A DNA stretch of 64,000 bases from Hymenobacter perfusus (GTDB lineage: Bacteria > Bacteroidota > Bacteroidia > Cytophagales > Hymenobacteraceae): the NCBI RefSeq assembly GCF_003944765.1, contig NZ_RWIU01000003.1, forward strand, positions 62,001 through 126,000, given 5' to 3'. The notes under the pieces were generated by a model that had not been told where the DNA came from, ran no database searches, and saw only the letters and a program-made list of their open reading frames with translations. The position numbers and the translations under genes are program-made. This document shows positions 52,949 through 61,932 of this stretch, one piece after another (within the stretch, counting starts at the first letter, position 1; each line of letters opens with the position of its first letter).

Positions 52949-54208
52949 ATGGCTTACTCCCTTCTGATCCGCAATTGCGGCCAGCTGCTTACGCTGGCCG
53001 GCTCCTCCACTAACCAGCCCCTTACCGGCTCCGCACTTACGGACTGGCGCAGTATTCCGGGGGGCTACGTGGCCTGCGAAAATGACCGGATAGTGGCAGT
53101 GGGCCCGATGGCGGAGCTGGATGAAACCCAGGTCACGGCGGCTACTACGGTGCTGGATGCGGCGGGGCGCGTGGTACTGCCGGGCCTGGTAGAGTGCCAC
53201 ACGCACCTGGTTTTTGGGGGCAACCGGGCCCACGAGTTTCAGCGCAAGCTTCAGGGCGAAACCTACCTCGATATTCTGGCCAGCGGCGGCGGCATTCTGA
53301 GTACGGTGCAAGCCACGCGGGCCGCTTCGCAGGAGCAGCTGCTGGCTAATGCACTCCACCATCTGGCGGGGTTTCAGCGTTACGGCATCACTACGCTGGA
53401 AGCCAAAAGCGGGTACGGGCTTGACGCGGAAACGGAGCTGCGGCTTGTGGAGGTTGCCCGGGAGGTTGGCCGGCGGCAGCCAGTGCGGGTGGTACCTACT
53501 TTCCTGGGGGCGCACGTTCCCGGACCCGAGTACCGGGGCCGCCCGACCGAATATCTGGCTATGCTGGTGCGCGACGTGCTGCCGCACCTGAATCCGCAGG
53601 AAGTACCGTTCGTGGATATCTTCTGCGAAGAAGGCGCGTTTTCCGTGGCCGACTCGCGGCAGTACCTGACGCAGGCGCAGGCGCTGGGGTTCGGCCTGAA
53701 AATCCATGCGGAGCAGCTGCACGACTTGGGCGGCTGCGAAATGGCCGCGCAGCTGGGGGCCATCAGCATCGACCATGCCGACTACCTGACTCCGGCCGCC
53801 GCCGCGCGCATTGCCCGCCAGAGTCAGGGCCGCACCGTAGCGGTGCTGCTGCCGCTGGTGCCGCTGTTTCTGCGGCAGGAACGATATGCCTCCGGGCGTG
53901 CCTTCATCGAAGCCGGACTGCCCGTGGCCCTCAGCACCGACTTCAACCCGGGTTCCTGTCCCAGCAAAAACTTGTGGCTGGCGGTGTCGGTGGCCTGCCT
54001 GAAAATGGGTCTGACGCCCCGCGAGGCCATAGCGGCCGTAACCATCAACGCGGCCTGGGCCATCGGGCAGCAGCGGGAATGTGGCAGCCTGGAGCCCGGT
54101 AAACGGGCCGATATTCTGGTGCTGGACGTGCCTGCGCTGGAGGAAATTCCGTACTGGCTGGGCGAAAACCCGGTGCGGCAGGTGGTTATCGGCGGAGAAT
54201 TGGCCTAG
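52949..54208 (+). CDS. hutI: imidazolonepropionase
   Basis: The 419-residue metal-dependent amidohydrolase converts imidazolonepropionate to formiminoglutamate, following HutU. Seen are the metal-binding VECHTHLVFGGNRAHEFQ, ITTLEAKSGYGLD, VVPTFLGAHVPGPEYRG, KIHAEQLHDLGGCEMAAQLG and ALSTDFNPGSCPSKNLWLA, all family signatures. The start MAYSLLIRNCGQL fits. It is distant from hutU (~28 kb) and alone between a divergent T9SS gene and a convergent lipoprotein gene. A terminator follows. Confidence 0.95.
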   Translation: MAYSLLIRNCGQLLTLAGSSTNQPLTGSALTDWRSIPGGYVACENDRIVAVGPMAELDETQVTAATTVLDAAGRVVLPGLVECHTHLVFGGNRAHEFQRKLQGETYLDILASGGGILSTVQATRAASQEQLLANALHHLAGFQRYGITTLEAKSGYGLDAETELRLVEVAREVGRRQPVRVVPTFLGAHVPGPEYRGRPTEYLAMLVRDVLPHLNPQEVPFVDIFCEEGAFSVADSRQYLTQAQALGFGLKIHAEQLHDLGGCEMAAQLGAISIDHADYLTPAAAARIARQSQGRTVAVLLPLVPLFLRQERYASGRAFIEAGLPVALSTDFNPGSCPSKNLWLAVSVACLKMGLTPREAIAAVTINAAWAIGQQRECGSLEPGKRADILVLDVPALEEIPYWLGENPVRQVVIGGELA

Positions 54209-54220
54209 CATCCGACCAAC

Positions 54221-54258
54221 AAAAAGCCCGACCGTCAGACCTGACGACCGGGCTTTTT
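54221..54258. terminator. bidirectional rho-independent terminator
   Basis: AAAAAGCCCG (54221-54230) pairs with CGGGCTTTTT (54249-54258), with an inner CGTCAG/CTGACG stem. A-run on the left and T-run on the right allow termination of hutI and of the convergent lipoprotein gene (54281). Confidence 0.88.
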
Positions 54259-54280
54259 AGTGCCTGCAAACTGTGCTGAA

Positions 54281-55261
54281 TTACAGTGTGTTTAGGCTGG
54301 CTATAAGGTCGGCGGGAGTGGTTTCCTGCAAAACGGGCGCGAAAGGAACTCCCACTTGTACCGTGCCATCCTGGCGGCCGTAGTACAGCTTGTCATCCAC
54401 CGTCCGGATAACCACAATGCTGACTGCCGCCCCCAGCGGTACCCCGCCGCTTCGGAAGCTGTTGGGCGCGGTAAAAGTACACACGCTTATAGCCCCATTG
54501 AAGGTGCGGAACACGGCAAATACCATCGTGTTTTTCTGCGGGTCGATGTTGGTGCCGGCTACGTTGACGGTAATCGTCTGCGGGTTTGGGGTAGAGTAAA
54601 ACCGGTCGCAGTTAAACCAGCCGATGCCCTGGTTATACAGCACGCTGCTCACCGTTATCAGATTACCGGTAGGGGTCGGGCTGAGAGTGGAGCCGGGGTC
54701 CGTATTCAGCGTCCAGTTAAAGCAGCTGCTGGCAGAGCCGGAACCGCCACCGGAACCGCCCGGCGCCACAAACAGCCGCATGGTATCCTGCGGCGACACG
54801 TTGGGCGGGTTCATCGTCTGGAGCCGGATGGTAGCGCCTGGAGCCATACGCAGGGTGGTATCCTGCGCGGGCTGCAGGTACACTTCCCCGGCCGACTGCA
54901 GCACCCGCCCGTTGGATACCGTGGGCATGTTACTGAGCACCATATCGGCCCGGCTGAAAATCTCCCGGAAAGCCAGCTGAACCGGTGCGGTTACCACCTG
55001 GCCGTTCTTCACGAAAGCATTGGCCGGAATCGTCACGATGGTGCCTTTCGAGCCGGTGAAGGTGTTGGCGCGGGTAGGGTCGTAGGTAAAGGTCTGTACG
55101 GCGGCTCCCAGCTGCGTCTGCAGGGCCTTCACGGTGCTGGGCACGGGGAGGGTAGGACCGGGAGTAGTGCCGTCTTCACACACCACGGTGCCCGCATCAA
55201 ACTGACAGGCCGGAAGCAGAAAAGGTAAGGTAAGCAGGCTGGCAATCAGTAGTCGTTTCAT
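54281..55261 (-). CDS. hypothetical lipoprotein
   Basis: The product (326 residues) has a lipobox at FLLPACQF (Cys19) and a beta-sandwich-like body: TFTGSKGTIVTIPANAFV, VTAPVQLAFREIFSRADM, MPTVSNGRVLQSAGEVYLQ. This set (G-S-x-G-T-x-I-x-I-P-x-x-A-F and S-N-G-R-x-L-x-S-A-G-E) recurs in Bacteroidota lipoproteins of unknown function. The C-terminal half contains two Cys and an Asn-rich region. It follows the sigma/anti-sigma pair in the same direction by 42 nt, so the three may form one unit. Confidence 0.75.
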   Translation of the reverse strand: MKRLLIASLLTLPFLLPACQFDAGTVVCEDGTTPGPTLPVPSTVKALQTQLGAAVQTFTYDPTRANTFTGSKGTIVTIPANAFVKNGQVVTAPVQLAFREIFSRADMVLSNMPTVSNGRVLQSAGEVYLQPAQDTTLRMAPGATIRLQTMNPPNVSPQDTMRLFVAPGGSGGGSGSASSCFNWTLNTDPGSTLSPTPTGNLITVSSVLYNQGIGWFNCDRFYSTPNPQTITVNVAGTNIDPQKNTMVFAVFRTFNGAISVCTFTAPNSFRSGGVPLGAAVSIVVIRTVDDKLYYGRQDGTVQVGVPFAPVLQETTPADLIASLNTL

Positions 55262-55303
55262 TGGGTTTTCAGAGGTAAGTTGGATAAAAGGAATAAGCTG
55301 TAC

Positions 55304-56815
55304 TTAGTGTTTGCGCGGGTCCAGGTCCCAGCTGTAGCCAATCTGCACGCCGGTGCTCCAGGGGCGGCGGGGCGCACGGGTGCTGTCAGGAATGGTGAGC
55401 GAGTTTAGAAACACTTGGCCCTGGGGCCGTATGGTAAGCCACTGCCCCGGCGCAAACTGGTAGCTGGCAAACACGCCCCCGGTAAGAGCCAGGTTGAGGC
55501 GGCGGAAAGGCAGATTCACCGCGTCGGTGGGCCATTGGCGCTGGCCGCAGTTGCAGGCCGAGCCTTCGGTGGTGCGGGCTCCGGTGAGGAAGGCCACGTT
55601 GCCGCCGCCCAGCACGCCGTAGCGCCAGCGGTGGTTGCCCTGCAGCGTCAGCTGGGCCTGCACCGGAATGGTCAGGAAGCGGTACACGTCGCGGAAGTCC
55701 TTCTGCAGCAGGTTTTCCTGGGAAGTTTTCTTAAGCTGATACTGTAGTGAATTGGCAAGCTCGGCGTAGCCCAACCCCGCCGCTACCGTCAGTTGCCGCG
55801 AAAAGGCGTAGGCGGCCGTTGCCTGGCCCGAAAAGCCGAGGTTGGGTCGTTCCAGCCGTTCCAGCTGCGTAGGTGAGCCCCCCAGGAAGCGGTAGGTAAG
55901 GCTCGGGCCAAGCACCAGTTGGGCGCTCCAGTTGCGCAGCCGCAGCTCCTGTTTGGTATGCCGCTTGCGGGCACGACGTTTGGCATGTACTTCCGGCTCG
56001 GCCGGCTCCAGTGGTTTCGGCCTGATGGCCAGTAGCGCCAACGGCTCGTTGCTGACTTTCTGCGCCTGTTGCCGGCTCCGTCGGGTAGCTGTGGCATGTG
56101 CGGTAGCGTCGCCGGTGGTGGGGTTTTCGGCAGCTTCTCCGGCGGTAGGGCTCAGGTCGGTACGGCTGCGGCGGGCGGCCCCGGACCGCTGCAGGGTGCG
56201 GCGGTTTCCTTCACTTTCCAAGCCTGGGTAGGAAGTGCGAGCGGTTTTGGTGGTGCCTGCCAGTAGCCCGACAGCCCGGCGTAGGTTGCGCCGCTTGCTG
56301 CGCGGCGCGCCATCGGGGCCGTTTGCCGCTCCCACCACAACGCCATTATGGGTACGCTGCTCCCGTTTGGTGCGGGCGGTTATGGCTGGTAGTATCGGCG
56401 AGCCAGACTCTGCTGACGGATTGCCGCTTGACCCCGAAAGCGGGCTTACTGCTGAAGTAACTGCGCGGGCCGCCCTGGATTCAGCAAGGGCAGCCGGCTC
56501 AGCTGTGGTGTGGGCTGGCGGCAGTAACTTCCGGCTGGTTGCGCGGTCAGCTTCAGGCTGGCTTGAAGTGCGTTGGGCCGCCTGGCTGCCGGCATTGAGG
56601 CTTGCAAACGGATGCCAGTAGTCGTTGCCGATTTTTACGGTGCCTACCACAAAGGCCAGCAGCAACAGCAGCAGCAAGGGCCGCCAGTTGCGGGGCTGTT
56701 TGGCGGGTACCTGCTCCCGTATAGCGGCCCATACCGCTTCGGGCGGGGCGCTGCCGTAGCCTTCAAGTTTGCGCTTCAGGTCCTGGTAGAGTTGTTCCGA
56801 TTCGTGCTCAGTCAT
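55304..56815 (-). CDS. anti-sigma-like protein fused to a C-terminal outer-membrane beta-barrel-like domain
   Basis: The 503-residue protein has a cytoplasmic N-terminal region (MTEHESEQLYQDLKRKLEGYG), one membrane helix (WRPLLLLLLLAFVVGTVKI, ~45), a long Arg/Ala/Ser-rich disordered stretch (~75-300), and a C-terminal beta-barrel-like part (SAQLVLGPSLTYRFLG; LTVAAGLGYAELANSL; FRRLNLALTGGVFASYQF; STGVQIGYSWDLD). It overlaps the sigma factor gene by eight nt. The N-terminal region is likely to bind the sigma factor. The barrel could span the outer membrane, so the protein could bridge the envelope. No regulatory function has been shown here. Confidence 0.75.
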   Translation of the reverse strand: MTEHESEQLYQDLKRKLEGYGSAPPEAVWAAIREQVPAKQPRNWRPLLLLLLLAFVVGTVKIGNDYWHPFASLNAGSQAAQRTSSQPEADRATSRKLLPPAHTTAEPAALAESRAARAVTSAVSPLSGSSGNPSAESGSPILPAITARTKREQRTHNGVVVGAANGPDGAPRSKRRNLRRAVGLLAGTTKTARTSYPGLESEGNRRTLQRSGAARRSRTDLSPTAGEAAENPTTGDATAHATATRRSRQQAQKVSNEPLALLAIRPKPLEPAEPEVHAKRRARKRHTKQELRLRNWSAQLVLGPSLTYRFLGGSPTQLERLERPNLGFSGQATAAYAFSRQLTVAAGLGYAELANSLQYQLKKTSQENLLQKDFRDVYRFLTIPVQAQLTLQGNHRWRYGVLGGGNVAFLTGARTTEGSACNCGQRQWPTDAVNLPFRRLNLALTGGVFASYQFAPGQWLTIRPQGQVFLNSLTIPDSTRAPRRPWSTGVQIGYSWDLDPRKH

Positions 56816-57362
56816 GGTAGTGAGGGGTGTGAGCCTGCTGTTGCAGGCGTTCTTCCAGCAGGCGGCGGGCCCGGGAAAGCTGCGACTTGCTGGTGCCTTC
56901 CGAAATGCCCAGCAGCTCCCCGATTTCGGCGTGCGAGTAGCCTTCGACGGCGTACAGGTTCAGGACGGTGCGGTAGCCGGGCGGCAGCGTATTCATCAGG
57001 CGCACCACATCATCGGCGGAAAGCTGATCGAAGGGCGTGCCGTCGGGGTGGGGGAGGTCGGCGGCTTCCTCCGTATCCAGGTGCGGCCCGCGCTGCTGGT
57101 GCTGGTGCCAGAGGTTGAGGGAAGTGGTAACGGCAATGCGGCGGGCCCAGGCCTCGAAAGGGCCCTTGTTGCGAAACTGGTCGAGGCGGGTGAAAATCTT
57201 CACGAAGGTCAACTGGAGGGCGTCTTCGGCTTCGGCCCGGGAAGGGCAGTAGCGCAGGCACACGCCCATCAGTTGGTACCCCAGCCGCTCGTACAGGCCC
57301 CGCTGGGCCGCCGCCCGGCCCCGGCGGCACCCTTCCACGAGTTCGTTAATTGATTCGGCCAT
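56808..57362 (-). CDS. RNA polymerase ECF-type sigma factor
   Basis: The 184-residue protein has sigma region 2 (LVEGCRRGRAAAQRGLYERLG, then DALQLTFVKIFTRLDQFR and FEAWARRIAVTTSLNLWHQH) and sigma region 4 (LPPGYRTVLNLYAVEGYSHAEIGELLGISEGTSKSQLSRARRLL). It directs RNA polymerase to a small regulon when released by its partner. The stop overlaps the start of the anti-sigma-like gene by eight nt, a translational coupling typical of sigma/anti-sigma pairs. Confidence 0.95.
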   Translation of the reverse strand: MAESINELVEGCRRGRAAAQRGLYERLGYQLMGVCLRYCPSRAEAEDALQLTFVKIFTRLDQFRNKGPFEAWARRIAVTTSLNLWHQHQQRGPHLDTEEAADLPHPDGTPFDQLSADDVVRLMNTLPPGYRTVLNLYAVEGYSHAEIGELLGISEGTSKSQLSRARRLLEERLQQQAHTPHYHD

Positions 57363-57579
57363 AGGCGGAGGCAGATAAGAAGGTAAGGATACGATGCACT
57401 AGCGTTCTGCCCCCATGACCGGCCGACCCCGCTTTGGGGTTGCGTGGGGCCAGGAAATATTTTCCTTCGCTGATAAAGCTCCGCAACATACTACACCCTA
57501 CCGCCCGAAACCGTAGTTTCGCCTTCTCGCCGTGCCTCATTTGTCGGCGGGTGTATCCGCCGCTGTTTTCCACTCCGCT

Positions 57580-58371
57580 ATGCTGCTGCCCATCTACCAG
57601 GTTGATGCCTTCTCCGACCGGCCCTTTGCCGGCAACCCCGCCGCCGTGTGCCCGCTGACTGAGTGGCTGCCCGCCGCCACCATGCAGGCCATAGCCGCCG
57701 AAAACAACCTCGCCGAAACGGCCTTCTTCGTGCCGAAACCCGATGGAGAGTTTGAAATCCGGTGGTTTACGCCAGCTGTGGAAGTGGAACTGTGCGGGCA
57801 CGCCACTTTGGCCTCGGCCCACGTACTCTACCGCCACCTGGGGTTCACGGGCGCAGAAATCGTGTTTCACTCGAAGAGCGGCCCGTTGCGGGTAAGTCAG
57901 GCCGAAGCCGGGATGCTCACCCTCGACTTCCCGGCCCGCCCGCCGCACCCCATTACCGCGCACCCCGACGGTCTGCTCGATGGCCTGCGCGCCACGCCGC
58001 TGCAACTGCTGGCCGGCCCCGACTTGGTGTGCGTCTTCGCCACCGAAGCCGAAGTGCGCGCCTTGCACCCCGACATGGCGCACCTAATCAAGGTGGAATA
58101 CCGCGCCGTAATTGCCACCGCACCTGGCTCCGATGGCGCGGATTTCGTGTCGCGCTTTTTCGGCCCCCGGGTGGGCGTGCCCGAAGACCCGGTAACCGGT
58201 TCGGCCCACACCACGCTGGTGCCTTATTGGGCCGAAAGGCTTGGCAAGCTGCACCTGCACGCCCGCCAGGTATCAGCCCGCAGCGGCGACCTGTGGTGCG
58301 AGCTGCGCGGCGAGCGGGTGCTGATGAGCGGCCACGCCGTTACGTATCTGAAGGGCGAAATAACAGTCTGA
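57580..58371 (+). CDS. PhzF family phenazine biosynthesis-like isomerase
   Basis: The product (263 residues from MLLPIYQVDAFSDRPFAGNP) belongs to the PhzF/diaminopimelate-epimerase-like fold. The catalytic Glu is in ENNLAETAFF, with VELCGHATLASAHVLY and the EDPVTGSAHTTLVPYW segment near the C-terminus. No phenazine genes are nearby, so it is probably an epimerase/isomerase for another metabolite. A TAGTTTCG element lies about 60 nt upstream. The upstream frame to 57532 is disfavoured. Confidence 0.9.
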   Translation: MLLPIYQVDAFSDRPFAGNPAAVCPLTEWLPAATMQAIAAENNLAETAFFVPKPDGEFEIRWFTPAVEVELCGHATLASAHVLYRHLGFTGAEIVFHSKSGPLRVSQAEAGMLTLDFPARPPHPITAHPDGLLDGLRATPLQLLAGPDLVCVFATEAEVRALHPDMAHLIKVEYRAVIATAPGSDGADFVSRFFGPRVGVPEDPVTGSAHTTLVPYWAERLGKLHLHARQVSARSGDLWCELRGERVLMSGHAVTYLKGEITV

Positions 58372-58431
58372 TAACGGCCATACAGGCATTTCCATTGATC
58401 CATTCTCTTCCATTTTATATTCTTTAGAAGA

Positions 58432-59505
58432 ATGCATACTACATATATGGCCCTGCTGCTGGCCCTTGGTTTAAGCGTAGCCACGCGGCTGGCATCAGCC
58501 CAAACCACCAGCAGCCAGGAGCTGGTGAAACAAGGCGTGGCTCTCTACGACCAGGGGAAACCCGATGAGGCGGTGCTGCGCTACAAAGAGGCCCTGAAGC
58601 AGGACCCCGCCAACACCACCGCCCGCTACGAGCTGGCCCTGACCTACAACGCCTTAGGCCGCAACGAGGAAGCCGTGGCCCTGAGCAAACAGATTCTGAA
58701 ACAGGAAGCCGAGCCCGGCCCCTCCATCTACAGCACCTACGGCAACGCCCTCGACGGCCTGAAAAAGCCCAAAGAAGCCGCCAAAGTGTATCAGGAGGGC
58801 CTGAAACGTTACCCCAACGACGGCGCGCTGCACTTCAACCTGGGCGTCACGCAGGCCACGGCCCTCAATCAGCCAGCTGAAGCCATTGGCAGCATGCAGC
58901 AGTCGGTGCGGTGTCGGCCGGGGCACGCCAACTCGCTGAACGCGCTGGCTCTGCTGCAGCAGCAGGAAGGCAACCGCGTGCCGGCGCTGCTGGCCATGCT
59001 ACGTCTGTTGCAGATGGAGCCCACCGGCCAACGGGCCGAGGCGGTGCTGGCGCGCTTCGATAAGTTGCTGGGCCGGGGTGTGGAGAAAACCGGCGAAAAA
59101 GCCGTGACCATTGACATCTCCCCGGAAACCCTGAAAAACGCCGGTAAAAAAGGCCGTCCCGACAACTTTAGCGCGGCCGATATGCTGCTGAGCATGAGCG
59201 GGGCCATGGATTACAGCGAGGAAAATAAGGACAAAACGCCCACCGAGCAGCTCATTCGCAAGCTGGACGCGTTGATCAGCGTGCTGGACGAGCTGCACCC
59301 GGAAAAGCAGGAAGGCTTTACCTGGCAGTATCTGGTGCCTTACTTCGTGGAGCTGAAGAAGCAGGGCTACCTGCCGGCCTTGGCGTATGCAGTGCAGGAA
59401 TCGAGGGCCACCCGCACGCCCGAGGTGCAAACCTGGCTGGCCAACCACACGGCTACCGTGGAGGAGTTCCGCAGCTGGTCGGCGGCGTACGCGTGGCCGA
59501 AGTAG
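58432..59505 (+). CDS. tetratricopeptide repeat protein
   Basis: The 357-residue protein has a signal peptide (MALLLALGLSVATRLASAQ) and about four TPR units (~30-65, 64-98, 98-132, 133-170; e.g. GVALYDQGKPDEAVLRYKEAL, LALTYNALGRNEEAVALSKQI, VYQEGLKRYPNDGALHFNLG). A less repetitive C-terminal domain follows (DNFSAADMLLSMSGAMDYSE ... RSWSAAYAW). It likely acts as a periplasmic protein-binding scaffold. Partners are unknown. Confidence 0.85.
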   Translation: MHTTYMALLLALGLSVATRLASAQTTSSQELVKQGVALYDQGKPDEAVLRYKEALKQDPANTTARYELALTYNALGRNEEAVALSKQILKQEAEPGPSIYSTYGNALDGLKKPKEAAKVYQEGLKRYPNDGALHFNLGVTQATALNQPAEAIGSMQQSVRCRPGHANSLNALALLQQQEGNRVPALLAMLRLLQMEPTGQRAEAVLARFDKLLGRGVEKTGEKAVTIDISPETLKNAGKKGRPDNFSAADMLLSMSGAMDYSEENKDKTPTEQLIRKLDALISVLDELHPEKQEGFTWQYLVPYFVELKKQGYLPALAYAVQESRATRTPEVQTWLANHTATVEEFRSWSAAYAWPK

Positions 59506-59561
59506 GAGCGGTATTTCACCAGAAGAGAGAGGGTAGTATCAGTTTTTAGCATGTATCCAAG

Positions 59562-60032
59562 GTGCCAGCGAATAAAGGAATATGTAGCCTATTGTTACTG
59601 ACATTCTTATTGGGTTGTCAGCGCGGTTACGTAGCAAAACGTAACCCTAAACAGTGGAAGCCACAGGTGTCAACTCACGGAAAACATACGCCGGTACCAT
59701 TCTGCCAACTTCCTGCTTATCGGAATAAAGTAGTATATGTACGTGGTGTATACAGCGGTGTGGAGGAATACTGGGGTTTTAGTTTTGCAGAGGGAAGAAA
59801 AAAATGCAGTTCACCCTCAATAGAGTTGACTCTGTCGGATTCTCTAATTGAAACTATACAGGAAAAATACGCGTCGGTACACGCTAATTATTCATCCCAA
59901 TATCTGGTGATTGATGCTGTTGGTAAATACGAGGATGACCAATCGTCAGGCTACGGACATCTGGGCCATAATGAGGCACAATTTATAGTGCAGCAGCTAA
60001 TACAGGTGCAATTAATATCTAACCAGAAATAG
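59562..60032 (+). CDS. hypothetical lipoprotein
   Basis: The start is a GTG (MPANKGICSLLLLTFLLGCQ), giving a lipoprotein signal with lipobox LLGC. The 156-residue product has NKVVYVRGVYSGVEEYWGFS and an Ile/Leu-rich C-terminus. AT content is higher than in the neighbours, suggesting later arrival. An ATG at 59551 is out of frame and stops early, so GTG is chosen. No homologue is recognised. Confidence 0.6.
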   Translation: MPANKGICSLLLLTFLLGCQRGYVAKRNPKQWKPQVSTHGKHTPVPFCQLPAYRNKVVYVRGVYSGVEEYWGFSFAEGRKKCSSPSIELTLSDSLIETIQEKYASVHANYSSQYLVIDAVGKYEDDQSSGYGHLGHNEAQFIVQQLIQVQLISNQK

Positions 60033-60080
60033 AGGCGTGATTAGCATTACAATGTAAATCGTGGTTACACCTTCTCAATA

Positions 60081-60296
60081 CTACCCGCGCACCTGCTCCC
60101 GCTCGTAACCGCGCTCCAGCACCTGCTCCACGAACAGGAGCTTGTTGGGCAGTTGTAGTAGCGCCGCGTGAATGGCGGCCGGCACGCCCGCGTACCGTAC
60201 CAGTCCGCCGTGGCGGTACTCAGTTTCCAGCGTCTGCGTGGCGGCCTCGTAGCCCACGGCCTTCAGGGAAGTAGAACGAACGGAGCGGCGCTGCAT
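60081..60296 (-). CDS. KTSC-domain protein
   Basis: The 71-residue protein fits the KTSC domain (Lys-tRNA synthetase C-terminus-like): RSTSLKAVGYEAATQTLETEYRHGGLVRYAGVPAAIHAAL. This domain is usually small and of unknown function; a nucleic-acid-binding role is suspected from its name family only. It is convergent with the 59562 gene. Spacer 60297-60437 upstream is AT-rich. Confidence 0.75.
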   Translation of the reverse strand: MQRRSVRSTSLKAVGYEAATQTLETEYRHGGLVRYAGVPAAIHAALLQLPNKLLFVEQVLERGYEREQVRG

Positions 60297-60437
60297 GGAG
60301 TGAAGATGATTGTGTGCAGAAAATTCACAAAATAGATGACTCTGTGACTAAAGAAGCGAATAAGGTCTTTTTAATGTTTCGTTCGTAAAGAATACCAACT
60401 ACATTAATGACTGTTTTTAAGATTGCCTGGAGATGTT

Positions 60438-61088
60438 ATGTTAGATACTTTTTGCCCAAAATTCTGTTTTAGCTGTTTAATGGCTGTGTTTTTTCGATTA
60501 ATAGTAATTACCCTGTTTTCGTGTACTCCACAAGACAAAAAAGCCGATGTATCTACAGATACAGTTGGTCGTGCTACTCATGCCATTGTCTTAACTATAC
60601 TCAAGCACGATAGTCTTCTGCTTTCTAGTCGAAGTGGGCACGCAGGTCTTCTTGCGTACTGCTTACAGCCCATCGAACTCATTCTTCATTATCCAAAAAC
60701 CAATATTCCACCGCCGCCGCCTAAAGACTTTACTGTATACCTGCCTTCTCTTCTGCGGTACACCTACCAGAATCAGCCTTTCTTCAGTAGACAAGATTCT
60801 GTATTTCTACTTCAGCAAGGGCGGCAACTGCGTGCAGGGGTATTAGACACAATGTTGTTTACACAAGGAGACTTGATTACTGATTCGGACTCGGGAGCAG
60901 GGAAGAAGTTACGAGAACTAGACAATTATTATCGCATTACACTGCCCCTCTTTTCGCAGGATAGCATGAGAGCGTATATTCAAGTAGATCGTATTTGTAC
61001 GGGCTGTGGCCGTGGATCTGACTTGTTTCTGGAGCAGAAAAAGGGGGTGTGGAAGGTGGTGAAAAGAGGCATGCGCTGGCTTAATTAG
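60438..61088 (+). CDS. hypothetical lipoprotein
   Basis: About 216 residues from ATG 60438, preceded by GGAG five nt away. A hydrophobic stretch with lipobox LFSC (MAVFFRLIVITLFSC) could be the real signal if translation begins at ATG 60480. The body has KDFTVYLPSLLRYTYQNQPF, ITLPLFSQDSMRAYIQVDRI and GCGRGSDLFLEQKKG. AT-rich compared with neighbours. No family recognised. Confidence 0.55.
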   Translation: MLDTFCPKFCFSCLMAVFFRLIVITLFSCTPQDKKADVSTDTVGRATHAIVLTILKHDSLLLSSRSGHAGLLAYCLQPIELILHYPKTNIPPPPPKDFTVYLPSLLRYTYQNQPFFSRQDSVFLLQQGRQLRAGVLDTMLFTQGDLITDSDSGAGKKLRELDNYYRITLPLFSQDSMRAYIQVDRICTGCGRGSDLFLEQKKGVWKVVKRGMRWLN

Positions 61089-61126
61089 CTCTGTCTGAGG
61101 AGGCCCAATACGTTAAATAATCCTCC

Positions 61127-61765
61127 TCACGCCGCCGGCTTCTTCCGCGCAGCTGGGGCTTTTTTGCCGGCGACGGGGGCGGCCAGCTTACCGGGGTTAT
61201 CGGCCAGGAACTTGCCCCAGCTTTTACCGCCGGCTTTCACGTTGTTGCCCTTCTGGTAGTGGTGGCACATGGCCACGGCCAGGGCATCGGTGGCGTCGAG
61301 GAACTTGGGGGCTTCCTCGATGGGCGGCAGCTTGAGCGTCTGGCGCAGCATGTGGGCCACCTGCTCTTTGCTGGCATTGCCGGAGCCCGTCACGGCCTGC
61401 TTGACCTTGGTGGGCGCGTACTCCACGTACGGAATCTGGCGGGCCAGGCAGGCGGCAATGGCCACGCCCTGGGCCCGGCCCAGCTTGAGCATGCTCTGCA
61501 CGTTCACCCCAAAAAACGGTGCTTCAATGGCCAGCTCATCGGGCAGATACTCGTCAATCAGCTCCGTCATGCGCTCAAAAATGCGCTTGAGCTTGAGGGC
61601 GTGGTTGGTGCCCAGCTTGCGCATGTCAATCACGTCGTAGGCCAGCATGCGGGCCTGCTGGCCCTGCACCTCAATTACGGCGTAGCCCATCAGATTGGTG
61701 CCGGGATCTACGCCCATAATAACTTTGGGCAGTAGCTCGGAAGAAGAGGCGAGGGGCAGAATCAT
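61127..61765 (-). CDS. ruvC: Holliday junction resolvase
   Basis: The 212-residue endonuclease resolves Holliday junctions with RuvAB. Catalytic acids are visible: Asp in IMGVDPGTN, Glu in [11 protein letters not shown], and Asp in [15 protein letters not shown]. The C-terminus carries an Ala/Lys/Pro-rich tail ([18 protein letters not shown]), longer than in E. coli. The start is ATG at 61765 ([20 protein letters not shown]); a longer frame to 61894 is not needed by the fold. Neighbouring ruvA/ruvB are absent from the window. Confidence 0.95.
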   Translation of the reverse strand: MILPLASSSELLPKVIMGVDPGTNLMGYAVIEVQGQQARMLAYDVIDMRKLGTNHALKLKRIFERMTELIDEYLPDELAIEAPFFGVNVQSMLKLGRAQGVAIAACLARQIPYVEYAPTKVKQAVTGSGNASKEQVAHMLRQTLKLPPIEEAPKFLDATDALAVAMCHHYQKGNNVKAGGKSWGKFLADNPGKLAAPVAGKKAPAARKKPAA

Positions 61766-61932
61766 AAATAGGTAGCGGCTGGCAATAAGTCGTCCGCTCA
61801 AAAAAGTACATGGCAAACAGCCGGTGAGCGTAGTGCGGCCGGCGGCCACCGAAAGCAGCCCGCCGCCGGTGAGGGAGCCGCTGCCAGCGCGCAACCCGTT
61901 AACTTGCCGAAGTTACGCAACTGCCCGCCGTT

